Shown here: piece by piece, positions 7,104-15,153 of the stretch
Position numbering within the stretch: the stretch's first letter is position 1
Layout of the letters: each line of letters begins with the position of its first letter
Source: Bacteroidia bacterium
GTDB lineage: Bacteria; Bacteroidota; Bacteroidia; Flavobacteriales_D; JAUILH01
Length of the DNA: 32,095 bases
Direction of reading: 5' to 3'
Assembly (NCBI GenBank): GCA_030433115.1
Contig: JAUILH010000033.1
Location: 1 to 32,095, forward strand
The notes under the pieces: model-generated
Told to the model about the DNA's origin: nothing
Database searches by the model: none
The model's input: only the letters and a program-made list of their open reading frames with translations
Position numbers and translations under genes: made by a program

Positions 7104-7767
7104 GATATTAGGTTTGGTGGCAATGGCTGCCATGATGACTGCTTGTGGTGGCGATGATAAAAAGTCTTCTGAAGATGAAGATAGTAAGGCGGAAGGTACA
7201 ACGAAAACCACAACTCAACCTGAAACTAACACAGTCAGAGAAGTAGCCACCAACAATGGAGACATTAAACTGGCCTACATCATTTCTGATTCAGTGATAT
7301 CTAGCTACAAAGGATTTCAGGAAGCCAACAAGACCATTCAAAAGAAGCAAGCTGACTTTGAGACCAGATTGGTGAAAATGGAGCAATCTCTTCAGGCTAG
7401 AAGTACCAAGTTGCAGAACGATTACAACAGTGGGAACTATGTGAAGCTATCTGATATCCAGGAAAGACAGAGTAAATTAGAGAGAGATCAGCAAAGCTAT
7501 GCCATGAGGTTTCAGCAAGAACGAGCAGAGTTGGAAGGTTTGGCTCAGAGACTACTAATGGTGCAACAAAAAGACATTTCTGATTTCATTAAGAATTATG
7601 GTGAGGAAAACGACTACGACATGATTTTGCTTGAACCAGGCGGTTTGATCTATGCTAAAAAGATATACGATATTACCGGAGATGTCATCAATCTTTTGAA
7701 TAAGCAGTATGATGATGGTGTAGCAGAAGATCTCGAGTTGGAAAAAGTGATTGCCGATACGCTATAA
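7093..7767 (+). CDS. OmpH/Skp-like periplasmic lipoprotein
   Basis: 224 aa. The N-terminus MKFKILGLVAMAAMMTAC ends in a lipobox (MTAC, Cys18), followed by an acidic low-complexity linker to about residue 55. Residues about 57-200 fit OmpH/Skp: a strand (IKLAYIISDSVISSYKGF), a long charged coiled coil (QKKQADFETRLVKMEQSLQA onward to about 155) and a closing alpha/beta part (YDMILLEPGGLIYAKKIYDI). Skp chaperones hold unfolded outer-membrane proteins in the periplasm. Here the chaperone would be membrane-tethered by the lipid anchor. It follows the 83-aa gene with an 11-base overlap and precedes DUF4924 by one base. The barrel gene at 8335 would be a natural client, but that is inference. Confidence 0.88.
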   Translation: MKFKILGLVAMAAMMTACGGDDKKSSEDEDSKAEGTTKTTTQPETNTVREVATNNGDIKLAYIISDSVISSYKGFQEANKTIQKKQADFETRLVKMEQSLQARSTKLQNDYNSGNYVKLSDIQERQSKLERDQQSYAMRFQQERAELEGLAQRLLMVQQKDISDFIKNYGEENDYDMILLEPGGLIYAKKIYDITGDVINLLNKQYDDGVAEDLELEKVIADTL

Positions 7768-7768
7768 T

Positions 7769-8320
7769 ATGCTCATCGCTTCTAGTAAATACGAAGAAAA
7801 CATAGCTGAGTACATCTTGTACATGTGGCACTTGGAGGACATGATTCGTGCCTGCAAGTTTAGCATTGAGCTCATTCGACCCAACCTCATTGAACCTCAG
7901 TCAAAGGACCCTCAGGTGCTTCAGAAAATTGAGGATTGGTACCTGGATTTCATGAAGAAAATGCGTCAGGAGGGCATTGAGGAAAAAGGACACTTGGGAG
8001 AATTGAATGACATTCTGATCGAACTGTTGTACTTGCACAATTCCCTTCTGAATATTACTAAAGACAAGACTTACGAGAAACTTTTCCTGGAAGCCCAGCC
8101 TGCTATTAAAGAGTTTAGTAGTAAGGCGAATTCAAGTGCTTTAAATCCAGTTGAGGTGTGCTTAAATGGTCAGTACGCCAAATTATTACTTAAGATTCAG
8201 AAAAAAAACATTTCTCCCGGGACCGAAGAGGCATTCGCTCATTTCAGAAAGGTTTTGGCCTATCTTGCTCTGAGGTATAAAGAAATGAAAACGGGTGTTT
8301 ACACCGCCATGAGCAATTAA
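7769..8320 (+). CDS. DUF4924 family protein
   Basis: The start chosen is ATG 7769 (MLIASSKYEENIAEYILYMW), one base after the upstream stop; the longer frame overlaps the end of the OmpH-like gene. 183 aa, all helical, no signal peptide. The opening segment with EENIAEYILYMWHLEDMIRA is the hallmark of DUF4924, a Bacteroidota family of unknown function. The remainder has long amphipathic helices (EKGHLGELNDILIELLYLHN) and ends RYKEMKTGVYTAMSN. No catalytic residues can be assigned. The tight spacing places it in the same operon as the OmpH-like lipoprotein and the DUF2490 barrel. Confidence 0.82.
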   Translation: MLIASSKYEENIAEYILYMWHLEDMIRACKFSIELIRPNLIEPQSKDPQVLQKIEDWYLDFMKKMRQEGIEEKGHLGELNDILIELLYLHNSLLNITKDKTYEKLFLEAQPAIKEFSSKANSSALNPVEVCLNGQYAKLLLKIQKKNISPGTEEAFAHFRKVLAYLALRYKEMKTGVYTAMSN

Positions 8321-8334
8321 TCAAAATCTAAAAG

Positions 8335-9021
8335 ATGAGAAAGGTTTTAGCAACGCTTGCCTGTGTCTTAATGACCACAATCACTCTGGCACAACCCAAT
8401 CAAAAGGAGGTTGGAGCATGGTACATGTACTTTTGGAATACCCGTTTTGGAGAAAGTAAATTTGGACTTCAAGGTGATTTTCAATTCAGAAACTGGAATG
8501 TCATTGGAGATCTGGAACAATTGCTTTTAAGAGGTGGCTTTACCTATTCCCCAAATCGGGATATAAAGTTGACATTGGGCTATGGAAATGTCACAACAGG
8601 TGCTTATGGAGATGATAAGTCAACAACTGGAGAAAGTAGAATTTATCAAGAGGCTCTTTTTTCAAATTCCATTGGACCCCGAGTAAAATTGACGCATAGA
8701 TTTCGTTACGAGCAAAGATTTGTAGAGAATCAGGATTTTAGAACCAGGTATCGCTACAATTTATTCATGAATATCCCTTTGAACAAACCCACTTTTGAGG
8801 AAAAAACAATCTATCTGGCATTGTACAATGAGCTCTTCATTAATGGTGAGAGAAACATTGGCAATGGCAGGAGTGTTCAAATCTTTGACAGAAACAGAAC
8901 CTACGGTGCGCTGGGCTATATGATCAAAAAGAACTTAAAAGTTCAATTGGGCATGATGCACCAAATCACCAATTCCTGGGAAAAATCGCAGTTACAGGTG
9001 AGCTTGCACCACAAGTTTTAG
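8335..9021 (+). CDS. DUF2490 outer-membrane beta-barrel protein
   Basis: 228 aa with a signal peptide (MRKVLATLACVLMTTITLAQ). The mature part alternates amphipathic strands and turns (GAWYMYFWNTRFGESKFGLQ, LLLRGGFTY, LTLGYGNV, LTHRFRYEQRF, RTRYRYNLFMNIPL, LKVQLGMMHQ) and ends in an aromatic terminal strand, LQVSLHHKF. This is typical of outer-membrane barrels, and the GAWYMYF opening matches DUF2490. It lies 14 bases after DUF4924 and is the last gene of the plus-strand cluster, ending one base from the convergent gene at 9023. Transport or structural role unknown. Confidence 0.85.
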   Translation: MRKVLATLACVLMTTITLAQPNQKEVGAWYMYFWNTRFGESKFGLQGDFQFRNWNVIGDLEQLLLRGGFTYSPNRDIKLTLGYGNVTTGAYGDDKSTTGESRIYQEALFSNSIGPRVKLTHRFRYEQRFVENQDFRTRYRYNLFMNIPLNKPTFEEKTIYLALYNELFINGERNIGNGRSVQIFDRNRTYGALGYMIKKNLKVQLGMMHQITNSWEKSQLQVSLHHKF

Positions 9022-9022
9022 T

Positions 9023-9511
9023 TTATTTTCGGTAGAACCCGAGAAAGATGGTAGTCCAAGTAGAACCGCCATCTTGAGATACCATCCATTCTTGTATCAC
9101 TTCTTTATCTGAGACAGGTGTCCAAATCACCCGATTGATGTTCAGTTTTCCATTTTGTCCTGGAGTCGGATCACTGCTTAAAATCATGGTGTTGTTTATC
9201 AAACCTCCTTTTAAATCCAGAACTCCACCGTAATTATCGACCCAATGTTGGTGCCACAATTTGTCTTTTCGATTGTAATAGTTGATGCTGATTCCGGTAC
9301 TGCCTCCAGCACCGCGCCATTGCTCTCTCATCACACAGCTGTCTTCTTGTATCGTAATGGTATTGTGACCAATGACTTTGTTGGTGGAATCATAGACTGT
9401 CCAATCACCTTCCCAAAAACTAAATTGTTGGTGCAAAGTATCGCAGCAGGCACATTGTGAGCTGCCCCAGAAAGACATGACCATCAGGCAGGAGAAAATA
9501 AGTGTTTTCAT
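9023..9511 (-). CDS. Secreted DUF1579-like protein
   Basis: 162 aa with a signal peptide (MKTLIFSCLMVMSFWGSSQ) followed by a CACC cluster. The mature part starts FSFWEGDWTVYDSTNKVIGH and continues through REQWRGAGGSTGISINYYN and WHQHWVDNYGGVLDLKGG. This is a lipocalin-like barrel pattern typical of DUF1579-type proteins, which measure about 150 aa. No ligand is known. An inverted pairing of stops with the DUF2490 gene leaves a one-base gap, so the two transcripts converge without an obvious terminator. TATCTTAA, a possible promoter box, ends four bases before the ATG. Confidence 0.82.
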   Translation of the reverse strand: MKTLIFSCLMVMSFWGSSQCACCDTLHQQFSFWEGDWTVYDSTNKVIGHNTITIQEDSCVMREQWRGAGGSTGISINYYNRKDKLWHQHWVDNYGGVLDLKGGLINNTMILSSDPTPGQNGKLNINRVIWTPVSDKEVIQEWMVSQDGGSTWTTIFLGFYRK

Positions 9512-9515
9512 GAAC

Positions 9516-9523
9516 TTAAGATA
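9516..9523 (-). promoter_or_regulatory. Possible -7 box (TATCTTAA) almost touching the start of the DUF1579-like gene
   Basis: On the minus strand TATCTTAA matches TAnnTT with two mismatches after it and ends four bases before ATG 9511. Listed because its position matches the short-leader pattern seen at stronger boxes. Confidence 0.25.
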
Positions 9524-9582
9524 GCGTGATCAACTGAAAGAGTAGATGCTTTTTTGATGAGCGGTATTAACTGAGGATTCAA

Positions 9583-10242
9583 TTATTCTTCAACATCACG
9601 CCGACTCATGTATTGATACAGATGAACGTTTTGAATGAGACTGTCAAATGTCACAATGGTTTGAATTGAATCGATCCAGCCGTCACTATGCACATACCCA
9701 TACTCTGAAATTCTGATATCATTTTCATTGAGTTGATAGTTTATTAGTGAATCAAGTATGTTTCCCCCCCATTTGTAATGCATGAAGAAGATTGATTTAC
9801 CAGCTGTGTTGGTGAAAAGCAAGCTCTGTTTTTCCAAAGCATTGGCACCGAAGACTGTTTCACCAATATTAGTAACGATAAAATTGGAATTCTGTTGAGA
9901 ACCTAGAATAAAATAATGATTGCCTTCATCATTAATAAATTCTCTGTGAAATATACTGTCACCATCAAAAAATGGAATTGGGTGTATGTAAGTCATCCAA
10001 AAAGAAGAATCTAGCTCAAGAAAATCGGAAAAATCACGCCGGGTGGTTAAAAATAGTGGTCCATCCAAGTCAGTCAGTTTTGGAAATGGTGTATTCGAAA
10101 CACTGAAAACCGTATCAACTATTATAACTTCCTCAGTAAAAATTGGTTGTCTCGAAATATCTTTTTCTTCATGTTTATTTGAGCTCTTACTTTTACAACC
10201 GCACAGAAGTAAGAGTACGATACCAATTCTCCCTGATTTCAT
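9583..10242 (-). CDS. Hypothetical lipoprotein, coupled to the M42 peptidase gene
   Basis: About 219 aa from ATG 10242, with GTG 10245 as the alternative. The start overlaps the peptidase stop (TGATG), indicating coupling. MKSGRIGIVLLLLCGC contains a lipobox (LCGC), then a polar linker KSKSSNKHEEKDISRQ. The mature part is beta-rich with many aromatic residues (FWMTYIHPIPFFDGDS, HYFILGSQQNSNFIV, IFFMHYKWGGNILD) and ends YQYMSRRDVEE. I do not recognise a family. A run of seven G (minus strand; 9764-9770) in the codons for W-G-G is a potential slippage site. Periplasmic, lipid-anchored, function unknown. Confidence 0.75.
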   Translation of the reverse strand: MKSGRIGIVLLLLCGCKSKSSNKHEEKDISRQPIFTEEVIIVDTVFSVSNTPFPKLTDLDGPLFLTTRRDFSDFLELDSSFWMTYIHPIPFFDGDSIFHREFINDEGNHYFILGSQQNSNFIVTNIGETVFGANALEKQSLLFTNTAGKSIFFMHYKWGGNILDSLINYQLNENDIRISEYGYVHSDGWIDSIQTIVTFDSLIQNVHLYQYMSRRDVEE

Positions 10243-11330
10243 CACTTAATATACCGGAAATCCTGTCCGCTCTTCAGCCTCAATAAACTCTCATACATCA
10301 AACGAATGGTATTTTCCACGTCATCTTTGTGACACATCTCAACCGTTGTATGCATATACCTCAATGGTAATGAAATTAAAGCAGAAGCCACACCATCGCT
10401 TGAGTAAGCAAACGCATCCGTATCTGTTCCTGTCGATCTACTGGCCGCCGCACGCTGAAAAGGAATTTTCTTGCTTTCTGCTGTGTCGATGATGAAGTTT
10501 AAGAGGTTGTTTTGCACTGCCGGACCATAGGTAAGTACCGGACCAGAGCCACCTTTCAAATCCCCTTGTTTAATTTTATTGATCATTGGGGTGTTGGTAT
10601 CATGACATACATCCGTTACAATGGCCACATCCGGCTTAATGCGCTCAGCAATCATTGTAGCACCTCTTAATCCCACTTCTTCCTGCACTGCGTTGACAAT
10701 GTAGAGACCAAACGGTAATTTTTTCTTGTTTTCATGCAGTAAACGAGCCACTTCAGCAATCATCACACCTCCCATTCGATTGTCGAGGGCGCGACCAACA
10801 AAGTTAGACTTGTTCAGTACCATAAACTCGTCTTCATAAGTGATGACACACCCCACGTGAATGCCCATTTCTTCAACTTCCTCCTTTGATCTGGCACCAC
10901 AATCGAGGAAAATATTATCCGGTTTTGGAGGTGTTTCTGTTGATCTGGCTCTGGTATGTATCGCCGGCCAACCAAAAATTGCCTTTACCATGCCTTTCTT
11001 TGTGTGGATATTCACACGTTTAGAAGGCGCTATTTGGTGATCTGACCCACCATTTCGTCTCAAGTATATAAATCCGTCTTTATTGATGTAGTGCACAAAC
11101 CAGGATATTTCATCGGCATGCGCTTCAATTACTACCTTGTATTTAGCTTTTGGATTAATGACACCAACCGTTGTTCCATAGGTGTCAACAAAATGTTCAT
11201 CAATATAATCTTTAATGTAATCCAACCAGATTTCCTGCCCTGGCCATTCAAATCCCGTTGGAGATGGATTGTTCAAGTACTTTTCGATGAAGGCCATCGA
11301 CGATTTAGTCAATATTTTTTTTCTTGGCAT
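10242..11330 (-). CDS. M42 family metallopeptidase (glutamyl aminopeptidase/endoglucanase-like)
   Basis: 362 aa, normal for M42. All expected residues are present: His71 in EAHADEI, bridging Asp183 in RALDNRMGG, catalytic Glu217 and metal ligand Glu218 in VQEEVGLRG, Asp240 in VTDVCHD and His327 in RYMHTTVE. It would be a cytosolic dinuclear-metal aminopeptidase, probably forming a large tetrahedral assembly like the TET enzymes, and would trim peptides. No signal peptide. It is the first gene of a two-gene unit with the lipoprotein gene, which starts at its stop. No convincing promoter box was found; TACCTTCA lies 17 bases upstream of the start. Confidence 0.92.
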   Translation of the reverse strand: MPRKKILTKSSMAFIEKYLNNPSPTGFEWPGQEIWLDYIKDYIDEHFVDTYGTTVGVINPKAKYKVVIEAHADEISWFVHYINKDGFIYLRRNGGSDHQIAPSKRVNIHTKKGMVKAIFGWPAIHTRARSTETPPKPDNIFLDCGARSKEEVEEMGIHVGCVITYEDEFMVLNKSNFVGRALDNRMGGVMIAEVARLLHENKKKLPFGLYIVNAVQEEVGLRGATMIAERIKPDVAIVTDVCHDTNTPMINKIKQGDLKGGSGPVLTYGPAVQNNLLNFIIDTAESKKIPFQRAAASRSTGTDTDAFAYSSDGVASALISLPLRYMHTTVEMCHKDDVENTIRLMYESLLRLKSGQDFRYIK

Positions 11331-11418
11331 GATATTTATATATGACTTGAAGGTAATAAAATTGATTTATTAAAGTGAATTTATTTCCCTGATAGTTATA
11401 GGGATGAAATGATCTTTT

Positions 11419-11426
11419 TAACTTAG
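11419..11426 (+). promoter_or_regulatory. Possible -7 box (TAACTTAG) for the TPR/PorE-like cluster
   Basis: One base from TAnnTTTG, 23 bases before ATG 11450. There is no obvious -33 element. Confidence 0.3.
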
Positions 11427-11449
11427 AGGAATATTTAAATCCGCTTACT

Positions 11450-12529
11450 ATGAAGAAATTACTACTCATTTGTTCGCTTTGCATCTTCAGTAATGTGCTG
11501 TTTTCTCAGGATACATTGAATGTATTGTCTGCAGATACGACTGTTTTCGACAGCAATTATGTAGATCCGGAAGCTCAAAAAAGCTATAACCAGGGCGCTC
11601 TACAACTAGAATCTGGGAATCCATCAGAGGCCATTCAATCTTTCACAAAAGCCATTAAGCTGCACGAGAAATTTGAAAAAGCTTATTTCAACAGAGGCCT
11701 GGCTTATGAAGCATCTGGAGATTTTGGTAAGGCCATTGAAGATTATAAAAAAGTACTTGAATTGAATGATACAGCCCAAAGCGCCTACTATCAAATGGCA
11801 AGGAGCTATGAGGTCAATGGAGATGATGCCAAGGCCGAAGAGGCCTACACGGCTGCCATCAATATTGATCCTAATGTAGCCAAATATTATTACTACAGAG
11901 GTGTGCTTAAGTTTAAAGCAGAAAAGTATGAAGATGCCATCAGAGACTACAACTTAGCTTTGGTGAAGAAATCTAATTACGCCTACGCATACAACGATAG
12001 AGGAAGTGCTAAACGAAAAATGGGGGATTTGGAAGGTGCTGCCGAAGACTATTCAAAAGCCATCAAACACAACCCTAAATTAACCTTTGCTTATAACAAT
12101 CTGGGATCTGTTAAAAGAGCCATGAAAAAGAACAGTGAAGCCATTCAGGAATACACCAATGCAATTCGACTGGATAAGAAGTACCATGTGGCATACAACA
12201 ACAGAGGAAGGGCTTATTACGATCAGGCCAAATACATGAAGGCAGTAAACGACTTTACAGAAGCTATTGCAATCAAAGGGAATTATGCTTTCGCCTACAA
12301 CAATAGAGGAGCCGCTTATTTGAAACTTGAAAAATGGGATGATGCTATCAAGGATTTTAATAAAGCCATTGAATTAGACCCAGACTATGCCTTCGCATAC
12401 CTTAATAGAGGAATAGGAAAGGAAATGAAAAGGGACCTGGATGGCGCTTGCTCAGATTGGCGAAAAGCTCAGGAAATGGGTGTGAGTAGTGCAGAAGCGT
12501 ATTTGTCAGGAGGAGTTTGTAACCAATAA
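11450..12529 (+). CDS. Secreted tetratricopeptide-repeat protein
   Basis: 359 aa. Signal peptide MKKLLLICSLCIFSNVLFSQ, then about nine consecutive TPR units of 34 residues from about residue 35 to the end. The repeated pattern is AYxNRGxAYxxxGDxxxAIxDYxxAIxLxP (for example AFAYNNRGAAYLKLEKWDDA). The last unit has the Bacteroidota variant LDGACSDWRKAQEMG and ends with a Cys near the C-terminus. No enzymatic domain is present, so it is likely a periplasmic or outer-membrane-associated scaffold. It is followed almost immediately by the PorE-like gene, suggesting that the two work together. Repeated codons in the TPR array make this region prone to recombination. Confidence 0.88.
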   Translation: MKKLLLICSLCIFSNVLFSQDTLNVLSADTTVFDSNYVDPEAQKSYNQGALQLESGNPSEAIQSFTKAIKLHEKFEKAYFNRGLAYEASGDFGKAIEDYKKVLELNDTAQSAYYQMARSYEVNGDDAKAEEAYTAAINIDPNVAKYYYYRGVLKFKAEKYEDAIRDYNLALVKKSNYAYAYNDRGSAKRKMGDLEGAAEDYSKAIKHNPKLTFAYNNLGSVKRAMKKNSEAIQEYTNAIRLDKKYHVAYNNRGRAYYDQAKYMKAVNDFTEAIAIKGNYAFAYNNRGAAYLKLEKWDDAIKDFNKAIELDPDYAFAYLNRGIGKEMKRDLDGACSDWRKAQEMGVSSAEAYLSGGVCNQ

Positions 12530-12539
12530 AACGATGATC

Positions 12540-14642
12540 ATGAAAACGATATTTACTTTATTTATGTGTTCTTTTTTGTCCATCGCAGCATTGGGACAAA
12601 AAGATGTGCCATTCGACAAAAGTTTATTTAAGGATAAAAAAGATGCCTTTAAGGCTGCTAAGAAACAGCTGGATGAAGGAGATGCTTTCTTCGAAGGAAG
12701 ATCCAATAAGTTTATGGTGCCACAGTATATTGATGCCATTGAGCCCTACGAAAAGGCCTATGAATTCAATCCAAATAGTGCTGACCTTAATATGAAATTG
12801 GGTATTTGCTATATGAATAGTTTCCACAAGTACCATTCTCTTGATTTCTTCAAAAAGGCGTATAAACTGAAGAACACAGTAGATCCCATGATTCATTACT
12901 ATTTAGGATCGGCTTATCACATTCAATATAAGTTCGATAAAGCCATTCAGGAGTATGAGTACTACCGAAAAACCCTGAACCAAAAAGACCATGCAGATGA
13001 GATTTTTAGAGTGCAGAAGAACATCATGGAGTGTAAAACGGGTAAAAAGATGTACAAAGATCCTGTAAGAGTTTGGATTGATAATCTTGGAGAGAATGTG
13101 AACAGTTCCCACGGAGACTACGCCCCTGTGATCACTACAGATCAATCCAGAATATTCTTTACGTCAAGAAGAGCAGGAAGTACAGGAGAGAAAATGGATG
13201 ACCAAACTGGTGACTATTTTGAAGATGTCTATTACTGCGATTACAAAGATGGTAAATGGCAGAAAGCAGTCAATATGGGCAAAGAGATCAACTCAACCAA
13301 CCATGATGCCTCTGCTGGACTATCTCCGGATGGAAAAAAACTGATCATTTACCTGGGACATGAAGGCATGGGAGATCTGTTCGTGACCGAGCAAAAAGAT
13401 GGTCACTGGTCCAAATTGAAAAGTATCGGTAAAAACATCAATACAAAATATTGGGAACCATCTGCCAGTATCTCTCACGATGGGAAAACGCTGTATTATG
13501 TATCCAACAAACCTGGAGGACAAGGAGAACTGGATATTTATAAAAGTGAGTGGAATGAGGAAAAGGAAAGATGGGAAGAAGGTGTGAACTTAGGACCTAC
13601 TATCAATACCAAGTATAATGACAGGTCTGTATTCATTCACCCTGATGGAAAAACCATGTACTTTTCGTCTCAAGGTCATGAGGGAATGGGCGGATACGAT
13701 ATTTTCTACAGTGTGCTTGGAGAAGACGGTCAGTGGAGTAAGCCTAAAAATATTGGTTACCCAATTAGTACACCTGATGATGATGTAAATTTTGTAATGT
13801 CGGCCAACGGACGTGAAGGTTATTTTGTGTCTTTCCATGAAGATGGTTTGGGTGAAAAAGATATTTACAAGGTTACTTTCCTTGGTCCTGAGAAGGAGCC
13901 CTTGTTGAACAATGAAGATAACCTATTGGCTAGTGTTGCTGCACCTGTTAAAGAGAAGGTAGTGGTGCCTAAAGTAGAAGTTCAGCGATCTGATGTGGCC
14001 GTATTGAAAGGTGTGGTGAGAGATGAGAAAACCAAAAAACCGGTTGCTTCAGTGATTGAGATTATTGATAACGAGACCAACCAGATAGTGTCGACCTTGA
14101 ATACAGATGCAGCCGATGGAAAGTATCTTGTGACCTTGCCATCAGGTAAGAATTACGGAATGGCTGTTAAATCAGCGGATTATCTGTTCCATTCGGAGAA
14201 TTTCTTGTTACCTGCAGCTTCAGGATATCGTGAGTATAAGAAGGACATTGACCTTAAGAAAGTGGAGGTGGGTGCAAAAATCGTCTTGAGAAACATCTTC
14301 TACGATTTGAATAAAGCGACCCTCAGACCAGAATCTAAAGCCGAGTTAGAGCGTTTGATCAAGTTGATGAACGACAACCCAACACTGAAGATTGAGTTGT
14401 CTGGACACACAGATAGTAGAGGGGATGCTGCCTACAACAAAACATTGTCTGAAAAAAGAGCCAAGTCAGTTGTAGACTATTTGGTAGATCATGGCATTGG
14501 AGCTGATAGATTGAAATCTGCCGGATATGGAGAGACCCAATTGCTGATTAAAGATGCCGACATCTACAAGTTGCCTAAGAGTGAACGTGAAGAGGCGCAT
14601 CAGCAGAACAGACGTACAGAATTCGAGATTTTGTCGAAATAA
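12540..14642 (+). CDS. PorE-like protein: TPR, PD40 propeller, CRD and OmpA peptidoglycan-binding domains
   Basis: About 700 aa from ATG 12540 (ATG 12534 is also possible), with signal peptide MKTIFTLFMCSFLSIAALGQ. Domains in order: TPRs at about 30-165; a PD40 propeller at about 175-460 with repeated ISHDGKTLYYVSN / IHPDGKTMYFSSQ / LSPDGKKLIIY units each ending GxxDIY or similar; a carboxypeptidase-regulatory domain from about 489 (VLKGVVRDEKTKKPVAS); and an OmpA C-terminal domain from about 583 (FYDLNKATL, LSGHTDSRGD with Asp, SEKRA with Arg for peptidoglycan binding). P. gingivalis PorE has this same order and tethers the type IX machinery to peptidoglycan. Many paralogs exist in Flavobacteriales, so a T9SS role here is not certain. 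No lipobox. Confidence 0.9.
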   Translation: MKTIFTLFMCSFLSIAALGQKDVPFDKSLFKDKKDAFKAAKKQLDEGDAFFEGRSNKFMVPQYIDAIEPYEKAYEFNPNSADLNMKLGICYMNSFHKYHSLDFFKKAYKLKNTVDPMIHYYLGSAYHIQYKFDKAIQEYEYYRKTLNQKDHADEIFRVQKNIMECKTGKKMYKDPVRVWIDNLGENVNSSHGDYAPVITTDQSRIFFTSRRAGSTGEKMDDQTGDYFEDVYYCDYKDGKWQKAVNMGKEINSTNHDASAGLSPDGKKLIIYLGHEGMGDLFVTEQKDGHWSKLKSIGKNINTKYWEPSASISHDGKTLYYVSNKPGGQGELDIYKSEWNEEKERWEEGVNLGPTINTKYNDRSVFIHPDGKTMYFSSQGHEGMGGYDIFYSVLGEDGQWSKPKNIGYPISTPDDDVNFVMSANGREGYFVSFHEDGLGEKDIYKVTFLGPEKEPLLNNEDNLLASVAAPVKEKVVVPKVEVQRSDVAVLKGVVRDEKTKKPVASVIEIIDNETNQIVSTLNTDAADGKYLVTLPSGKNYGMAVKSADYLFHSENFLLPAASGYREYKKDIDLKKVEVGAKIVLRNIFYDLNKATLRPESKAELERLIKLMNDNPTLKIELSGHTDSRGDAAYNKTLSEKRAKSVVDYLVDHGIGADRLKSAGYGETQLLIKDADIYKLPKSEREEAHQQNRRTEFEILSK

Positions 14643-14645
14643 GCA

Positions 14646-15152
14646 GTGCAGACAGATCTAAATCAGTTAAACCTATTTTTGAAGCTTGTCCTGATCAATT
14701 TATGTTTCGGGACAGGCTTTTTAAATGCCCAAACGTCAACCCCGCCAGACTTAACTGTTGACGACCCTTTTTCCGGAAATTACCGCTATTTAAAATTGGG
14801 GTATCAGCAATTAGATGCTGGCTTCATCACCGCTGGTGCTAAATTTGTAAAGTGGGAAAAAGCCATTTTTTTTAAATCTCATACGATTGAATATGGCTAT
14901 AATCCCTGGGAAAATTTGCATTTGATGAGGTACAACGCAGACCTCACAATCTCCTTTACCAATTTTGGACTAGAAATGTCTTCAGTGACCAATGGAGAGC
15001 AATTCAATGTGGAAGTGCGCCCGCAATTAGGTATCTACTTTATTTATTTTGGGGCGTATTTCGGACCGAATATCTGGTTCAACAAGCATTTTACTGATCG
15101 CTTGAACCGATGGACTTTTAATGTAGAAGTGAATATTCCAATTGGACGATGA
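14646..15152 (+). CDS. Small outer-membrane-like protein downstream of the PorE-like gene
   Basis: 168 aa from GTG 14646, three bases after the PorE-like stop. An in-frame TTG at 14679 would give the cleaner signal peptide MKLVLINLCFGTGFLNAQ, so the start is ambiguous; there is no ATG near it. The mature part is built of amphipathic, aromatic strands (YRYLKLGYQQLDAGFITAG, KSHTIEYGYNPW, YNADLTISFTNFGLEMSS, IYFIYFGAYFGPNIWF) and ends TFNVEVNIPIG. It looks like a short barrel. I do not recognise the family. Its position suggests it is the third member of the TPR/PorE-like operon. It converges with the phosphatase gene, with one base between stops. Confidence 0.75.
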   Translation: MQTDLNQLNLFLKLVLINLCFGTGFLNAQTSTPPDLTVDDPFSGNYRYLKLGYQQLDAGFITAGAKFVKWEKAIFFKSHTIEYGYNPWENLHLMRYNADLTISFTNFGLEMSSVTNGEQFNVEVRPQLGIYFIYFGAYFGPNIWFNKHFTDRLNRWTFNVEVNIPIGR

Positions 15153-15153
15153 T

